DNA of 64,000 bases from contig NC_085865.1 of the NCBI RefSeq assembly GCF_034702125.1, positions 24,512,567 to 24,576,566 on the forward strand, written 5' to 3'. The stretch is from Engraulis encrasicolus. Its lineage: Eukaryota > Chordata > Actinopteri > Clupeiformes > Engraulidae. The position numbers were made by a program, and so were the translations under genes. A model generated the notes under the pieces. It saw only the letters and a list, made by a program, of their open reading frames with translations. It had not been told where the DNA came from and ran no database searches. Positions 23,646-35,459 of the stretch are shown piece by piece; position 1 is the stretch's first letter, and each line of letters begins with the position of its first letter.

Positions 23646-26600
23646 TTACCCATCCAGAGGCTTCCCCAGGTACACCATAGTCACTTCGGTGTTGCCGTAC
23701 ACAGCAGACACGGCTGGGAACAAGCAGGTTTTAGGGAGCCCCCTGAAGGCTACGCCCAGGAACTCAAAGCCTCTCTCGAACGACAAAGTCCTGTCTTCCA
23801 TGTCCAAGATCACCCGTATTCTTTCTCCAATCTGAAAGACAGATAAGCAACAAAAAAAGTCAGAATGTGTATTGTAGGTATTTTCTGATGCAAACCTAAC
23901 TGTCTTATATATTCTTAAGGTTAGCTGGAGTACAATGCATCGCTGAAACAAGGGCTTACTATGGCATAACTTCAACAAATGAGAATCATCAAATTAAGGG
24001 GCCTGTATGGAGTGAGTCATTCTGCATCTCCACTGCTGGCACAATGCAAGACTGCATTGTCGGTATCAAGCAGCAATGTATTTTAAGGGTTGACAAGTGT
24101 TTACTTCACTAAGTGTTAGGGTACGTTTATATTGAATCTCTACCTAATTAAATTGCAGATAGTCCCTTGTCCAAATACTTTAATGTAGGGACAACACTGC
24201 GCAACTCCACACAGTCAGCTTGGCTCAGTTGTAAGTAGGGGTGGGTATTGGCAAAAGGTTCACGATTTAATGCACATCACGATACACATGTCACGATGCG
24301 ATTCAATCACGATGAATTGCAATTCATGCACTATTGCAATACATTGCAATGTTTACTTCAGTAAATGCGCAAAAACAGCTTATTTGTCAGTGGCTGTGTG
24401 TAGCATTCACAAGTCAATTCATTTTATTTAAGCATGTTATCATCTGGGAGAGAGCTTCCATTACAACATAAATATTACCTACTCTCTACTGAACAAAATG
24501 AACCAGTGGCAAATTCAATGTTATTATTATTAAATAATCAATTATCATTAATCGATGCAGTATATCGTGAAAATAAGTATTGCAATACATTGTTGTCATG
24601 AATCGATGCAGTATATCATGAAAACAAGTATCACGATGCATTGTCATGATGATTTTTTGCACACCCCTCGTTGTAAGGCCTTTCTGACAAGAGTATACTG
24701 TAGCAAGACTCTTGCGACACAAGCAGGTTGTAAAGGTAATGTGGAAATAGGGTTGCCAACGACCGTCCCTTGAAATACAAAATCGCCCCGTATTTAGAGA
24801 TAAAACTATGCGTTCCGTATTGAGCTGAAACTTGACGTGCTTGGGCTTGATGTGTAGTGATGAGCACTGGCATTATTTATGCTTTTTCCTTCCTGATGTC
24901 ACGCTATATTTTTATCTGGAAAACGTCAGCATAGATCATCAGCACTAAACGAATGTGACTACAACACTAGGAAGCTGCCATATGGTTGCCTAGCAACACT
25001 GCTCAAAACACTGCCCCGTGTTTCATCAATTTGGCAGATTCTTTGGAACTCAGTGTCCTCAACGTTTGTGTGCCGAGTGTGTCGTCGAGAAAGCCTACAT
25101 CAGGTTTTTCAACTAAGCACTGCAAAATCTCAGGTGTTTCTGAACAAGAGATACTATTTGCCTGCACACACAAATCCAAACACAAGCTCAAACACACAGT
25201 AGTCATAGACCTCCCTTGGATTACTGAATACACACTAATAAAAGCTTGTGCTTTGTGCTCTGTACCCTGTGCTACCCTTGTCTGTCCACTATGACTATCT
25301 ATGTAAAAGAAATGTCTCTTGTGTTGTGGAACAAACTACACAGTGATACCATGTTAGGAAAATCCATATCTATTTGCAAGAAGCCCATAAAAAAAGATAT
25401 ATTTCAAATACAGTTGCATGTTAAAAATGCAAAAATCTAATGTCTCCACACCCTCATGTGGAACTACTAGGCCAATGTCCATCTGCTGTTTGTTGTTTGA
25501 AAATCTAAGTGCATGGCACTTGCTGTTATACTCAGTCAGTAGATATAACTTGAGGGCAGGCACTTGCCATTTCCAGAGCTGCAGGATGTAATGTTGTGTC
25601 ACTGCCCATTGACCAAGACACACCTTCAGGAGCACATTTGCAGGCCCACTGAGATTACGCTAACAACCTGGGGCTGTAAAAGATAATAACGCCTCTCAAA
25701 TCTTCAGGGATTTTATCATGGAAAACAAGTCAGCTGTCGACACAACAATAACAAACCTCTTGGATGTTTATTTAGAATAATAGTTGGATGAAATCATTAG
25801 AACACCCTTCCTAAAAGGCAGGTTTGTGTTTTCATAAGCACATTTCATTGACAATGCATGGTGCAAACTACTGGACATCACTGACTAAATGTTATGTATC
25901 TCAACTGACTAAATGTTCTGCATCTCCACTGGCTTGCATAACCCTGTCAGAGTAAGGCACGTCAGACACAATTTGGACGATTAAACAAATACATATCTTG
26001 ATTGACTGTTTTGATTATCCTGCAACATTGCATACACTGGTCTTATGTGTTGCAAAATTGTTCTCTCAGTGAACAGATCTACAGTATGTACAGTATGTTG
26101 GGAAAGAATGAAAATGTATTTTTTTATCTACCATGTGCAGTATTCCAACATTCATTTCTGATACCTGATACTAAACAGACATTCAGTATACGCATGTTGG
26201 GAAATAAAAATATTTTGCGCATCTGTATATGCCATATGCAAAACTCTAATATTAATTTCTAATGTTTCTAGTGGCTTTTATGCCTTCGTTTGATAGGACT
26301 GTGTAAGATGATGACCGGAAGCGAGCGGGAGAGAGAGCTGGAGGAGGATCGAGAAATGATCTCTGGCTAGAATTGATTCCGGGTCCCCTACGTGAATGCA
26401 CAGTGAATGCCCCAACAAGTGAATGCCCCAACCGTTTCAGCAACGGCTGGGCCAACGAATATTCATTTCTGATGACATACCTGATACTTGGGTGCGTTGT
26501 TGCACTGGGGGAAGTTGCCGTTGACCTCCCCGTTGTGGAGCAGGTTGTTGTCCACCAAGTTCCAGCCCCAGCTCTGGTCGTCACTGCCCAGGAGCGCCAC

Positions 26601-28257
26601 GTAGCCCTGGCACTGCATGGAGGCTCGCTTGGTGGCGAGGCCTATGACGGCCACCGTGCCCAGGGGCCCTTCCCACCAGATCTCCCAGGCGTGGCGGCCC
26701 TCGGTGAAGCCGATCTTGCCGCGGGCGCCGTCCGTGCTCTGGGCGATGGGGTTGCGGTGCAGGGTGAAGCCGTTCTTCTTGACGTACACATTCCTGGAGC
26801 AGTCGTGGGAGCTCAGTGCGTGCTGCAGGGATTTCAACTGGAACAAGGAGGACGACGACAACAACAAGACCACTCATGTTATACATTTGCCAGGTAACAG
26901 CTTTGACAGCCTAATAGCCATTCACAGAATGGCTTCCCAATACTCTCCAGTTATTATTAGAGGGAAACGGCAAGGCTTTCAGTACAGACACAACAGACAT
27001 AGTACATAAGATGACTGCCTTAGATATGCATTGATTCTTTCATACCTCCCTCCCTTAATTGTCCGATCAATCAGTATGTTCCTGCTATACCAGCTCTGAC
27101 AGACTAATGACTGTCCACAGATCCTGGATGGATCCTAATATTATGCCTCCATCGTGGCAGTAAAACTTCTACCTAGGAGCACTCTGATCAACCAAAGGCA
27201 CTGGATCACTTGAATAATTCATTTGAAAATCAAGGGCATTGCTGAAAGGGGCTACTGAAAGGGGCACAAAACAGGGGCACGAACACAACATTGAATGTCT
27301 ATTCATTCCTGCACAGTGTAACTTTTTTCTTGTGGAAAGACTACATGTAACAACATCTAATAAATAATATGCATAAATTGTACATTCTTAACACTCGTCC
27401 TAACCTGTGCAGTGTACACACAAATGTGATGTTGAAGGCATACAATTTATGTAACAGCAATTGTGTATGAACGTTTAGCAATGCACAGCTCTGCCAGTGA
27501 TACTTCGGATCCAAGGCCCCTTACAATGAAGTGATGGTGAAGCTAGGTAGAAGCCAAAACAACAAACCAGCAATGTCATCCGCCCCCAATGCGCCTGAAT
27601 GTGGGATGACGTAATTTCTTTGGGTACCCTTTCCCACAGAGTCAATGCAAAAAAATACAGATGCATACAATAGCTACATACAAGCGAAAAAAGCATAGTG
27701 TCTCTACTCTAAGCAAACACGCTGTTATGACAAGTGGAATGTCAAGGCAGAGCCATGGTAGGGGTGACGACAACAAGAAGCACCCACCCCACAAGCTAAT
27801 GTCAAAAGCTTAGCTAGGCTAACAACAAATCTCTGCTCAGTCCTTAAATTAGACGCTATTGGAACAGCATTGTTCTCTACACATACAACCCGAGACTTGT
27901 ACAGATAAAAGGAACAGAAATATGCAGTCTTGCTTGCGTTACCTTGCCCTTATACGTAGGTATGTTGCAGAGAATGTCAGAGCGTAGAGCCTCCTCGCTG
28001 AGGGCACGGGCGCAAAGGCTCCGCCACACCTCACTGTTTTCATCTGCTAGGACGCTGCTCCAGTGCCAGCAAACTAAAGAGCATCGCATTAAGTCCGACA
28101 AATCCAGATATGAGAATATATGTTCCAACACCCGAGGTGGTAGCCTCCCTGCTATGCCCACACATCCGCCAACCGAGCCAGAGATACCAGCAGAGCTACA
28201 ACTTGCGGCTGCAGCACCAATGCAAGATGACGCCCCTCCGCCAACTGCTCCAGACAT
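23646..28257 (-). CDS. fbxo45: FBXO45, F-box/SPRY domain protein 1, 285 aa, complete
   Basis: FBXO45 is the substrate-recognition part of an atypical E3 ligase with Skp1 and the RING protein PAM/MYCBP2. It acts in neurons on synapse formation, axon guidance and Munc13-1 turnover. Three coding exons are read on the minus strand: 28257-27943, 26837-26481 and 23831-23646, all phase 0 with GT-AG borders. Exon 1 has a Gly/Ser/Ala-rich N-terminus and the F-box ([40 protein letters not shown]). Exons 2 and 3 encode the SPRY domain ([60 protein letters not shown]) to the end LGKPLDG. Length is 285 aa against 286 in human. The SPRY part is almost unchanged, while the N-terminal linker differs. No defect is seen. 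Confidence 0.97.
24239..24672. mobile_element. Dispersed element with GGGGTG ends in an fbxo45 intron
   Basis: The segment starts AGGGGTGGGTATTGGCAAAA and ends GATTTTTTGCACACCCCT, imperfect inverted termini. The interior is rich in CACGATG/ATCGTGA words, and CATGAATCGATGCAGTATAT-type units of about 50 bp are repeated. Boundaries are approximate. Confidence 0.55.
24673..26264 (-). other. fbxo45 intron 2, no recognised feature
   Basis: AT-rich intronic DNA. Short frames have no recognisable domain. Confidence 0.6.
26265..26395 (-). mobile_element. Diverged tRNA-derived SINE copy
   Basis: GGCTTTTATGCCTTCGTTTG, then GACCGGAAGCGAGCGGGAGAG and ATTGATTCCGGGTCCCCTAC parallel the SINE at 10938-11103. 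The B box is degenerate. It lies about 90 bp downstream of the donor of the fbxo45 SPRY exon. Confidence 0.6.
26884..27942 (-). other. fbxo45 intron 1, no recognised feature
   Basis: About 1.1 kb between the F-box exon and the first SPRY exon. No repeat or coding signal was recognised. Confidence 0.6.
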
Positions 28258-29223
28258 TCTCTGATTGATCGATGGAACTAATCAAAAATGTTTGGCGAAT
28301 CACACCAAAATCTAAACCGGGCATACATGGATTAATTGGAGAGAGAATAAGCAGATTCAAACTGTATTATGCCCGTGATCTCCATATTTCAATGGCCCTA
28401 GCCCGCTGACAACGTGAAAGCTACGGGCAGGAAAACGGACCAATACAAATCAGTGGGAATGGAAGACAGGTCCTGAAAACGCATGCGTGGAAATTAAATC
28501 TTAGAGACGTTCCTGTGATTTTCAGGAATATCGGCGCCGACCATTGATCAAACAATAATAGCAAGTATTATAAACACGGCTACGCTGATTTTACCACGGG
28601 TGTTTTCCCCTAAAGACTCCATACAGTTTAATATATCTGACAGGGCCCACGTGGGGACCAGCAAACGTGGGGTGTAGAGAGAAATGATAAATGGACAGTC
28701 CGTTCCATAATCTTTGAAACGTGAAAAATATTTGGTCCGATCTTGAGAAAGTTGTGTGATTCTCAGTTAGACAATGTTTCAGTTAACATCATGTATTTCT
28801 CTGTAATAAGGAAGGTGTCGCTGAATGTCTAGTGGGGTAGGCTACCTCTTATCCGGCCCTGTGCCTTCATGGAGCATTGGAGTCAGAAAGTATGTGCAAG
28901 CCGGTGAAAGTGCAGACGAGCATCAGAGCATCTGTTGTATTTATTGAATATTCATCTACCGTCCATAATCATACCTTTTTAACACAACTTTTAGATCAGA
29001 GCAGTGGTTTCACACACGAGTCACGACCTTTTCGTACCTGCATCATGTGACAAGGGACTCAGAGCGTCAACTCGGAAGTGACGCCCGTTGCTAGAGGCTT
29101 GTTGCGCAGCATTCCCAAAGAGGAGGACAGAGAGAAAGGCAAAGTGGAACGAAAACATCAAATTAATAACGGACTATTGTATTTTGGGACGTAGTCGCTG
29201 TCACTGACAAAACACTCGCGGTT
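28258..29223. promoter_or_regulatory. Divergent fbxo45 / fam168b promoter region
   Basis: The fbxo45 ATG (minus) and the fam168b untranslated first exon (plus, donor GTAAGT after 29223) face away from each other less than 1 kb apart. Near 29043-29100 are an E-box-like CATGTGAC and a CRE-like GTGACGCCC, followed by GTTGCTAGAGGC. No TATA box is evident. The sequence is less AT-rich than flanking DNA. The exact start sites are not resolved. Confidence 0.55.
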
Positions 29224-30039
29224 GTAAGTAACCTATCCCCTATAAGTATATTCAAAGCTATGCTAATTTAACCATTACCTGTAGTTAGGACCCGACCTAC
29301 GGTATGTTCGGGAGATGGGATGAAGGGTGAATGAGAACCACCGGGTTTGCGAGATGCTGAAGCAGCCCTGCAATGCAATGTCTGTGCGCGGCCTGTGTCA
29401 GGCGATTGATTTTCATTGCATATCCATGGATATCAACGCGGATTGTTAACGATGTGTTGTGTCGAGCCTGCTATCTTTTGTATTTAAACCGCGTACTGCA
29501 AATCCAACAATACAATGGTGTTGCATCCGTTTTTACTATACACAGACGGAAAGAGACACGTTAGCACTTATTGCTAGCTAATAGAACCATGCTTGGATTC
29601 CACGCATGGGAACATAATTTGTGGTCGACTTGCGTGCTCTGCATCCTGAAGAGATGCCTATTTCTATTTAGAGTTAGCGTATCACCATAACGTCCTATTG
29701 TTCAAAGTTGTCCAAACCATTGTGCTTAAATTACCCATTAAAATGGCGCCAGTACCCTAACCAACTAACGATTCGAGGGTGATTGGATTTTTTTTGTTAA
29801 TAACAAATGCGTCACTCTGATTTGGTTCTCGATTAAAGTCGATTTGTGTTTGTGTTAGCAATGTGGAAACACCCAGGTCTTGCTTTCGATTTGTTTGTTT
29901 ACACAACGACTGACGCTCCTCCTCTCAAACTTACCTAGGGCTCTCTCTAAGCTGGTGTATGTGTTTGGATCTATGATGAGAACGTGACACGAGTGTAGTT
30001 CTAATAACATTGTCCTTTCTGTGACAATTTCTCTCCAAG
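29224..30039 (+). other. fam168b: fam168b 5' UTR intron (inferred)
   Basis: Bounded by GTAAGT at 29224 and a pyrimidine-rich CTCTCCAAG acceptor at 30039. The start codon follows 10 bp later. No internal feature was recognised. Confidence 0.55.
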
Positions 30040-30048
30040 GTTTGAACC

Positions 30049-33000
30049 ATGAATCCCGTCTATAGCCCTGCACCAACAGGGGTCCCATATGCCAACCAGA
30101 AAGGACTAGGATATCCGGGTAAACATGATTTTATCACTGGACTTTTTTTTTCTGCCAAATTGTATTCTCTTCATCCATTCAATGTTTCCTCCATTTCTTA
30201 AACGATGAGACTTTTGACCTTGAAGGATGTATCTGTCTCAACAGCGAGTTTTCCTGTGGGATATGCTGCTGCACCCCCCTTCTCTCCCAATATGTACCCA
30301 GGAGCCAACCCTGCCTTCCCCACAGGTAAGACTTAGAGGCCGATGTTTAGAAGCCTATACAGTGTGGTAGAATTATGGTTATAAATCATATGGGTGTGTT
30401 AGTAGCCCATTGCACTAAGATTGCATGCCTTAAAATGTTGCCGAACCTCAAATCCAAAGGAGGGGCGCAAGGAGAGTGTTGAAGTATGTAGCCAAAAGTA
30501 CATGATTTGATAATGATGAATGCATGGCAAGTTGATAGCTGTCATCCATTCACAGAGTTTTACTGTTCCACCATGAAAAGCTTTAGACGGTGTGAGAAAC
30601 CGGCCTTCTGATGGGATGTTTTTGGGTCATTCCATGTCAATTCACATGATTCCCTAGAATCTCCCCAGGTGACCCTCTCCGATTTACCCGATATCTTACA
30701 AACAGGTACCATTTGATGTCAATTGAATGAATACCCAGTATTAGCACCCTACGTCCAACGGTTGCGGAGATGAAGCCCTCCAAAGTTGGGGTGCCATGGC
30801 CACTTTTCAAGCCTGTGAATTGCATACAAAATTTACAAGCAGATTTTGACACCTCTGGTTTTAGTTTGAAGAAAGATACAGGCCCTAAAATCGCCATGGC
30901 CCCTCAATATGACCCTGGCTACCAGATGGTGTACTTACAAATGGCATGCCTTGATTATTTTTGACTATATTAAGCCTTAAAAACTGAATTTGTGAAACGC
31001 ATGTTGAAGAGTCTTGCTATTTTGGGGTTCCAGATCTTGGAAACTATGTATGCTTTGGGAGTTATAATTGATTTTCCATCATATTTGGGAACTGTACAGT
31101 GTATTCCAAAAAATGTAGGGTGCTCAGACTTTAAAAGATAAAATAGGACGGACTCAAAAACAGCTTTGGGACAAAATGACCTTACGGTACCCTCTACTTC
31201 AGGCCTCAAATTAACCATGTGGGCACTTGATGACTGGAACGCCCTTTTAACCCCATGTACAGTAGCACTGTATCAAACAGTCAAGCTTGGAAAAACTTTG
31301 TTTTTCAAAGTTCTTCATATTAATCTTGGCCTTCAAAGTATATGTTTTTCTCTATATCTTATCACAGTGTCTGTTTTGTCTGCTGCCATCTGCTGGTCTA
31401 AAAAAGTAACAACAGCGTAATGTAAGAAAACAAAAGGGGCTGGGAAATCTTGCCCATAATTTACCAATTAAGCACTGTAATTATTATACAGTATATTGCG
31501 ATATACTGATTATGATTTTTACAAGCATGATGAATATTTATAGTTTAAATAATTTCCCAAGTGAGACTGCTTAATGCTCAATCATGATGTCAGTCCCAAG
31601 ATGGCCTCACCCTGCACTACATTTCTACCAGACATGGGGGTGGGGGTGTCCTGGTAGAAATGTAATCATGATTGAGCATTCTGCATAATGCTTGTTAAAA
31701 TCATAATTAATATATAGCAATATACTGTAGAATTAAAGTGCTTTATTGGTAGCCTAGCGAGCTTAACCCCTAGCGCCGTCTAGATTTCTAGGCTACTTTA
31801 TTGGTAAATTATGGGCAAGATTGTTTTCTTACATTACACTGTTTTTGCGTTTTTTGACCAGCAGATGGCAGCAGACAAAACTGACACTATGATAACACAT
31901 AGACAAAAACATATACTTTGAAGGCCAAGATTAATATGAAGAACTTTGAAAAACAAAGTTTTTCCAAGCTTGAATGTTTGATATAGTGCTACTGTATATG
32001 GGGTTAAAAGGGCGTTCCACTCATCAAGTGCCCACATGGTTAATTTGAGGCCTGAAGTAGAGGGTACCGTAAGGTCATTTTGGCCAAAAGCTGTTTTTGA
32101 GTCCCTCCTATTCCATCATTAAAACCCCATTGGAACCCCAAAATGGCAAGACTCATCACGCTTTTCACAAATTCAGTTTTTAAGGCTTAATATAGCCAAA
32201 AATAATCAAGGCATGCCATTTGTAAGTACATCATCTGGTAGCCAGGGTCATATTGAGGGGCCATGGCGATTTTTAGGCCTGTATCTTTCTTCAAACTAAA
32301 ACCAGAGGTGTCAAAATCTGCTTGTAAATTTTGTATGCAATTCACAGGCTTGAAAGGTGGGCATGGCACCCCAACTTTGGAGGGCTTAATCTCCGTAACC
32401 GTTAGACGTAGGGTGCTAATACTTGGTATTCTTTCAATTCACGTCAAAAGGTACCTGTATGTGAGATATCGGGTAAATCGGAGAGGGTCATGTGGGGAAG
32501 GCGTGTGAATTGACATGGAATGACCCTTTTGACATTTGGCACGAGCCTACAGGACCTGCCCTCTAATCCGAACGTCCACCTCTACAACTAGTCTTTGTGT
32601 TGTGATTTTTTGCATCTTCTAGGCTACACTCCTGGGACACCGTTTAAGATGTCCTGCTCCCCCACCACGGGGGCTGTCCCGCCTTACTCCTCATCAGCCA
32701 ACCCTTACCAAGCCGTATACCCCGTGAGGAGCACCTACCCCCAGCAGAACCCCTACGCACAGGTGAGGCTCGCTTGGCTCCTACATAATGTTGCATTCAT
32801 AGTGGGGAATCCCTAGCCTGTTGACTCCGTCAAGCAGTCTGGCAAAAGCTAAGAGGACTTTGTCTCCTTGGAGGATGGGAGATGGTCTGACCTTACTCTG
32901 CAATTTTAATTCATTGGAGTTCCGAATTCAAACAAAAATTCTTATTGTGCTTTCAACTTTTCAAAGTTCCATGCACAGCTTCTAGGTGCTGGTAAACGCA

Positions 33001-34804
33001 GGAATGTTCAATACTTCAAAAGAAAGAAGTCTACCCCACACTTTCTTGACTTTATGCTCGTTTATTAGAGCGAACAACGCGTTTCGCTTCAGTGCGTCAT
33101 CAGGCTCGCTCAGGTCTAATTGTGCTTTATTAGTATGACTGTTACGATACATTGTTGCCAAAGCATACATATAACAACTCAAGTGTGAATAGTGTTACCA
33201 ATCAGTAATGGACTCCGCAGAACCGTGAGAGCACCAAGCTAGGAGGGATGGGCTAGATTTACGTAGCCAAAATCTTTTGGTGGAAGTACATAGTATACTA
33301 TAGCATTGCCATGCTAGGGAATCCCTACAGATAAGTGAGGCTCAGCCCATTTGTGGAAATGTACTGCATCACTGTGGGATTAGTGGGGGGGTCACATGCA
33401 GTTATTTTGGTGTAACGGAAATCATCCTGCGCAAACACCACCTTGGGCTCGAATCTGCAAACCTCACAACCCTCTGCCATGCGAGCACAGGTGCAGAACC
33501 ACTGGGCTAATGGTCTAGCTGATAGCTCAGTATATAGAGTATGAGGCTTTGGAAGGGAGGTTTACTGTCATTTCCCCACTGGAATCTTCTATTTAGCATC
33601 CGTTATATTAGGATTATGTACTCAGCCTCGTCTTCAGGTCTTCGAATAGGTTTTTGTATTGTGGAGTGTTGGACAGTTTGTACTGTGGATGCCTATTTGT
33701 TGTGCTGTCACTGTAGCTGTGAGGAGTAGTATCACCACAGTCAGGTGTGCTACTGTGCACTACTACAAAGACAAGTAAATTAAAACAATGTCATCAAGGT
33801 GGATGTTGTTTTGCAGATGTAATTCAAACAAATCTGAAAACAGTGAAGCAGGGCTGTTCTGAAATCATTGGGCTGCCTGCACTTACAAAGCTCTGCTCAG
33901 GCTTTAGATCTTCACTGTGAACAACACCCGTGTGCATAAATGTGTTGTCTGCACCAAAACAAGATGTTTCATCTAACTCAAGATGTGGGAAACCAATTCA
34001 GTTCCAATTGGATGCTAAGAAACTGTTTTAAAAGAGTAGCAACGTATGTAATACGTGTGTAGTGCTTTAAAGACAGAGCTGATAAAATATTTTGATATTT
34101 CCATTCCATTATGACTGGTTGGATAAGTGTCTGTCAGTGCTTTAAATCAATGCGGATCTCATGCATTTCTGTGACTACATAATTGTCAAAGAAAAAAAAA
34201 GTCTGTCTGTCAAACTAAGGCAGTTACTATTGGAAATTATCTTTTTTGGATTATATTGGCTCACAAGTTATTCATATCTACAAGCTCTCTTAAACGGGAT
34301 GACATGCAGGATTACAACCTGTCACCTCATGTCTGTCAAATTAGCTGTTTAGCTCCAAGGTCTTCCCTGGGATATTCATAGAGGCAGGACCTCTGGGTCG
34401 CCCTCACGCTGAATTGGCTGAATCTTGACGCCTCCTGAAATCATAGCTGAGCTCTGCGGGTGAAATTGCTCATCTGCAGCGAAAAGGCAACACATCAACC
34501 AAACCACACGCCGGCCCACTAGTGTCTCTCTCCCCCTTTTTATAACGCAGCCGTCATACTGATTATTCTCATCATTTTCACAGCTGGATAGTTTCCAATT
34601 ACACATCTCCCGTCCGCGGAGAAATTCAAAGTGTCACCCGCCTGCCATCTTCAAAAAGCAAACACGGCATTAGCCTGGCTGCGCCCCGTGAATGTGGCGA
34701 ATTTTTTGTGTGTGTGTTTTTGTGTGTGTTCCCCCCCCCCAGTTCAGTTTCATCAGAGCTATCTGAAAGGATTCCGGCGTGACTGTGCGTGAAGTGCTGC
34801 TACT

Positions 34805-34880
<76 letters not shown>

Positions 34881-35428
34881 CAAGATGCAGAGGTTGTTGT
34901 AATCGCATGCACTCAAACTGTACGCTTTTCCCTCAGCATGTGTTGGCTGCAGTGTAGGGGAACAGAAAAGCGTGTGACCTTGACTTTGGAAACACTTAAT
35001 CGTGACAATACTGGCACCTACAGAAGGGGCCTCTGTTTGCTGTTTTCATTGTATTACCTTCCTTCCTTCCTCACTCACTCACTCTGTGTGTGTGTGTATG
35101 TGTGCGTGTGTGTGTGTGTATGTGTGTGTGTGTGTGCGCGTGTGTGTGTGCGCGTGTGTCCCCACCCCTCCCCTGATCTCCACGAGCAGCAGCAAGGCAC
35201 TTACTACACGCAGCCCCTGTACGCGGCGCCGCCCCACGTCATCCACCACACCACAGTGGTGCAGCCCAACGGCATGCCCGCCGCCATGTACGCCCCCGCC
35301 ATCGCCCCTCCCCCACCCCGCCACGCCAACGGCGTCGCCATGGGCATGGTCGCCGGAACCACTATGGCCATGTCGGCCGGTATGTATCAAGGTATTTCAT
35401 TTTCAAGGTATCTCTCTGTATAATGACA

Positions 35429-35459
<31 letters not shown>

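Noticed and set aside
26373..27009. 174-aa and 130-aa plus-strand frames
   Set aside because: They lie antisense to the fbxo45 SPRY exon. The minus-strand protein is the clear family match.
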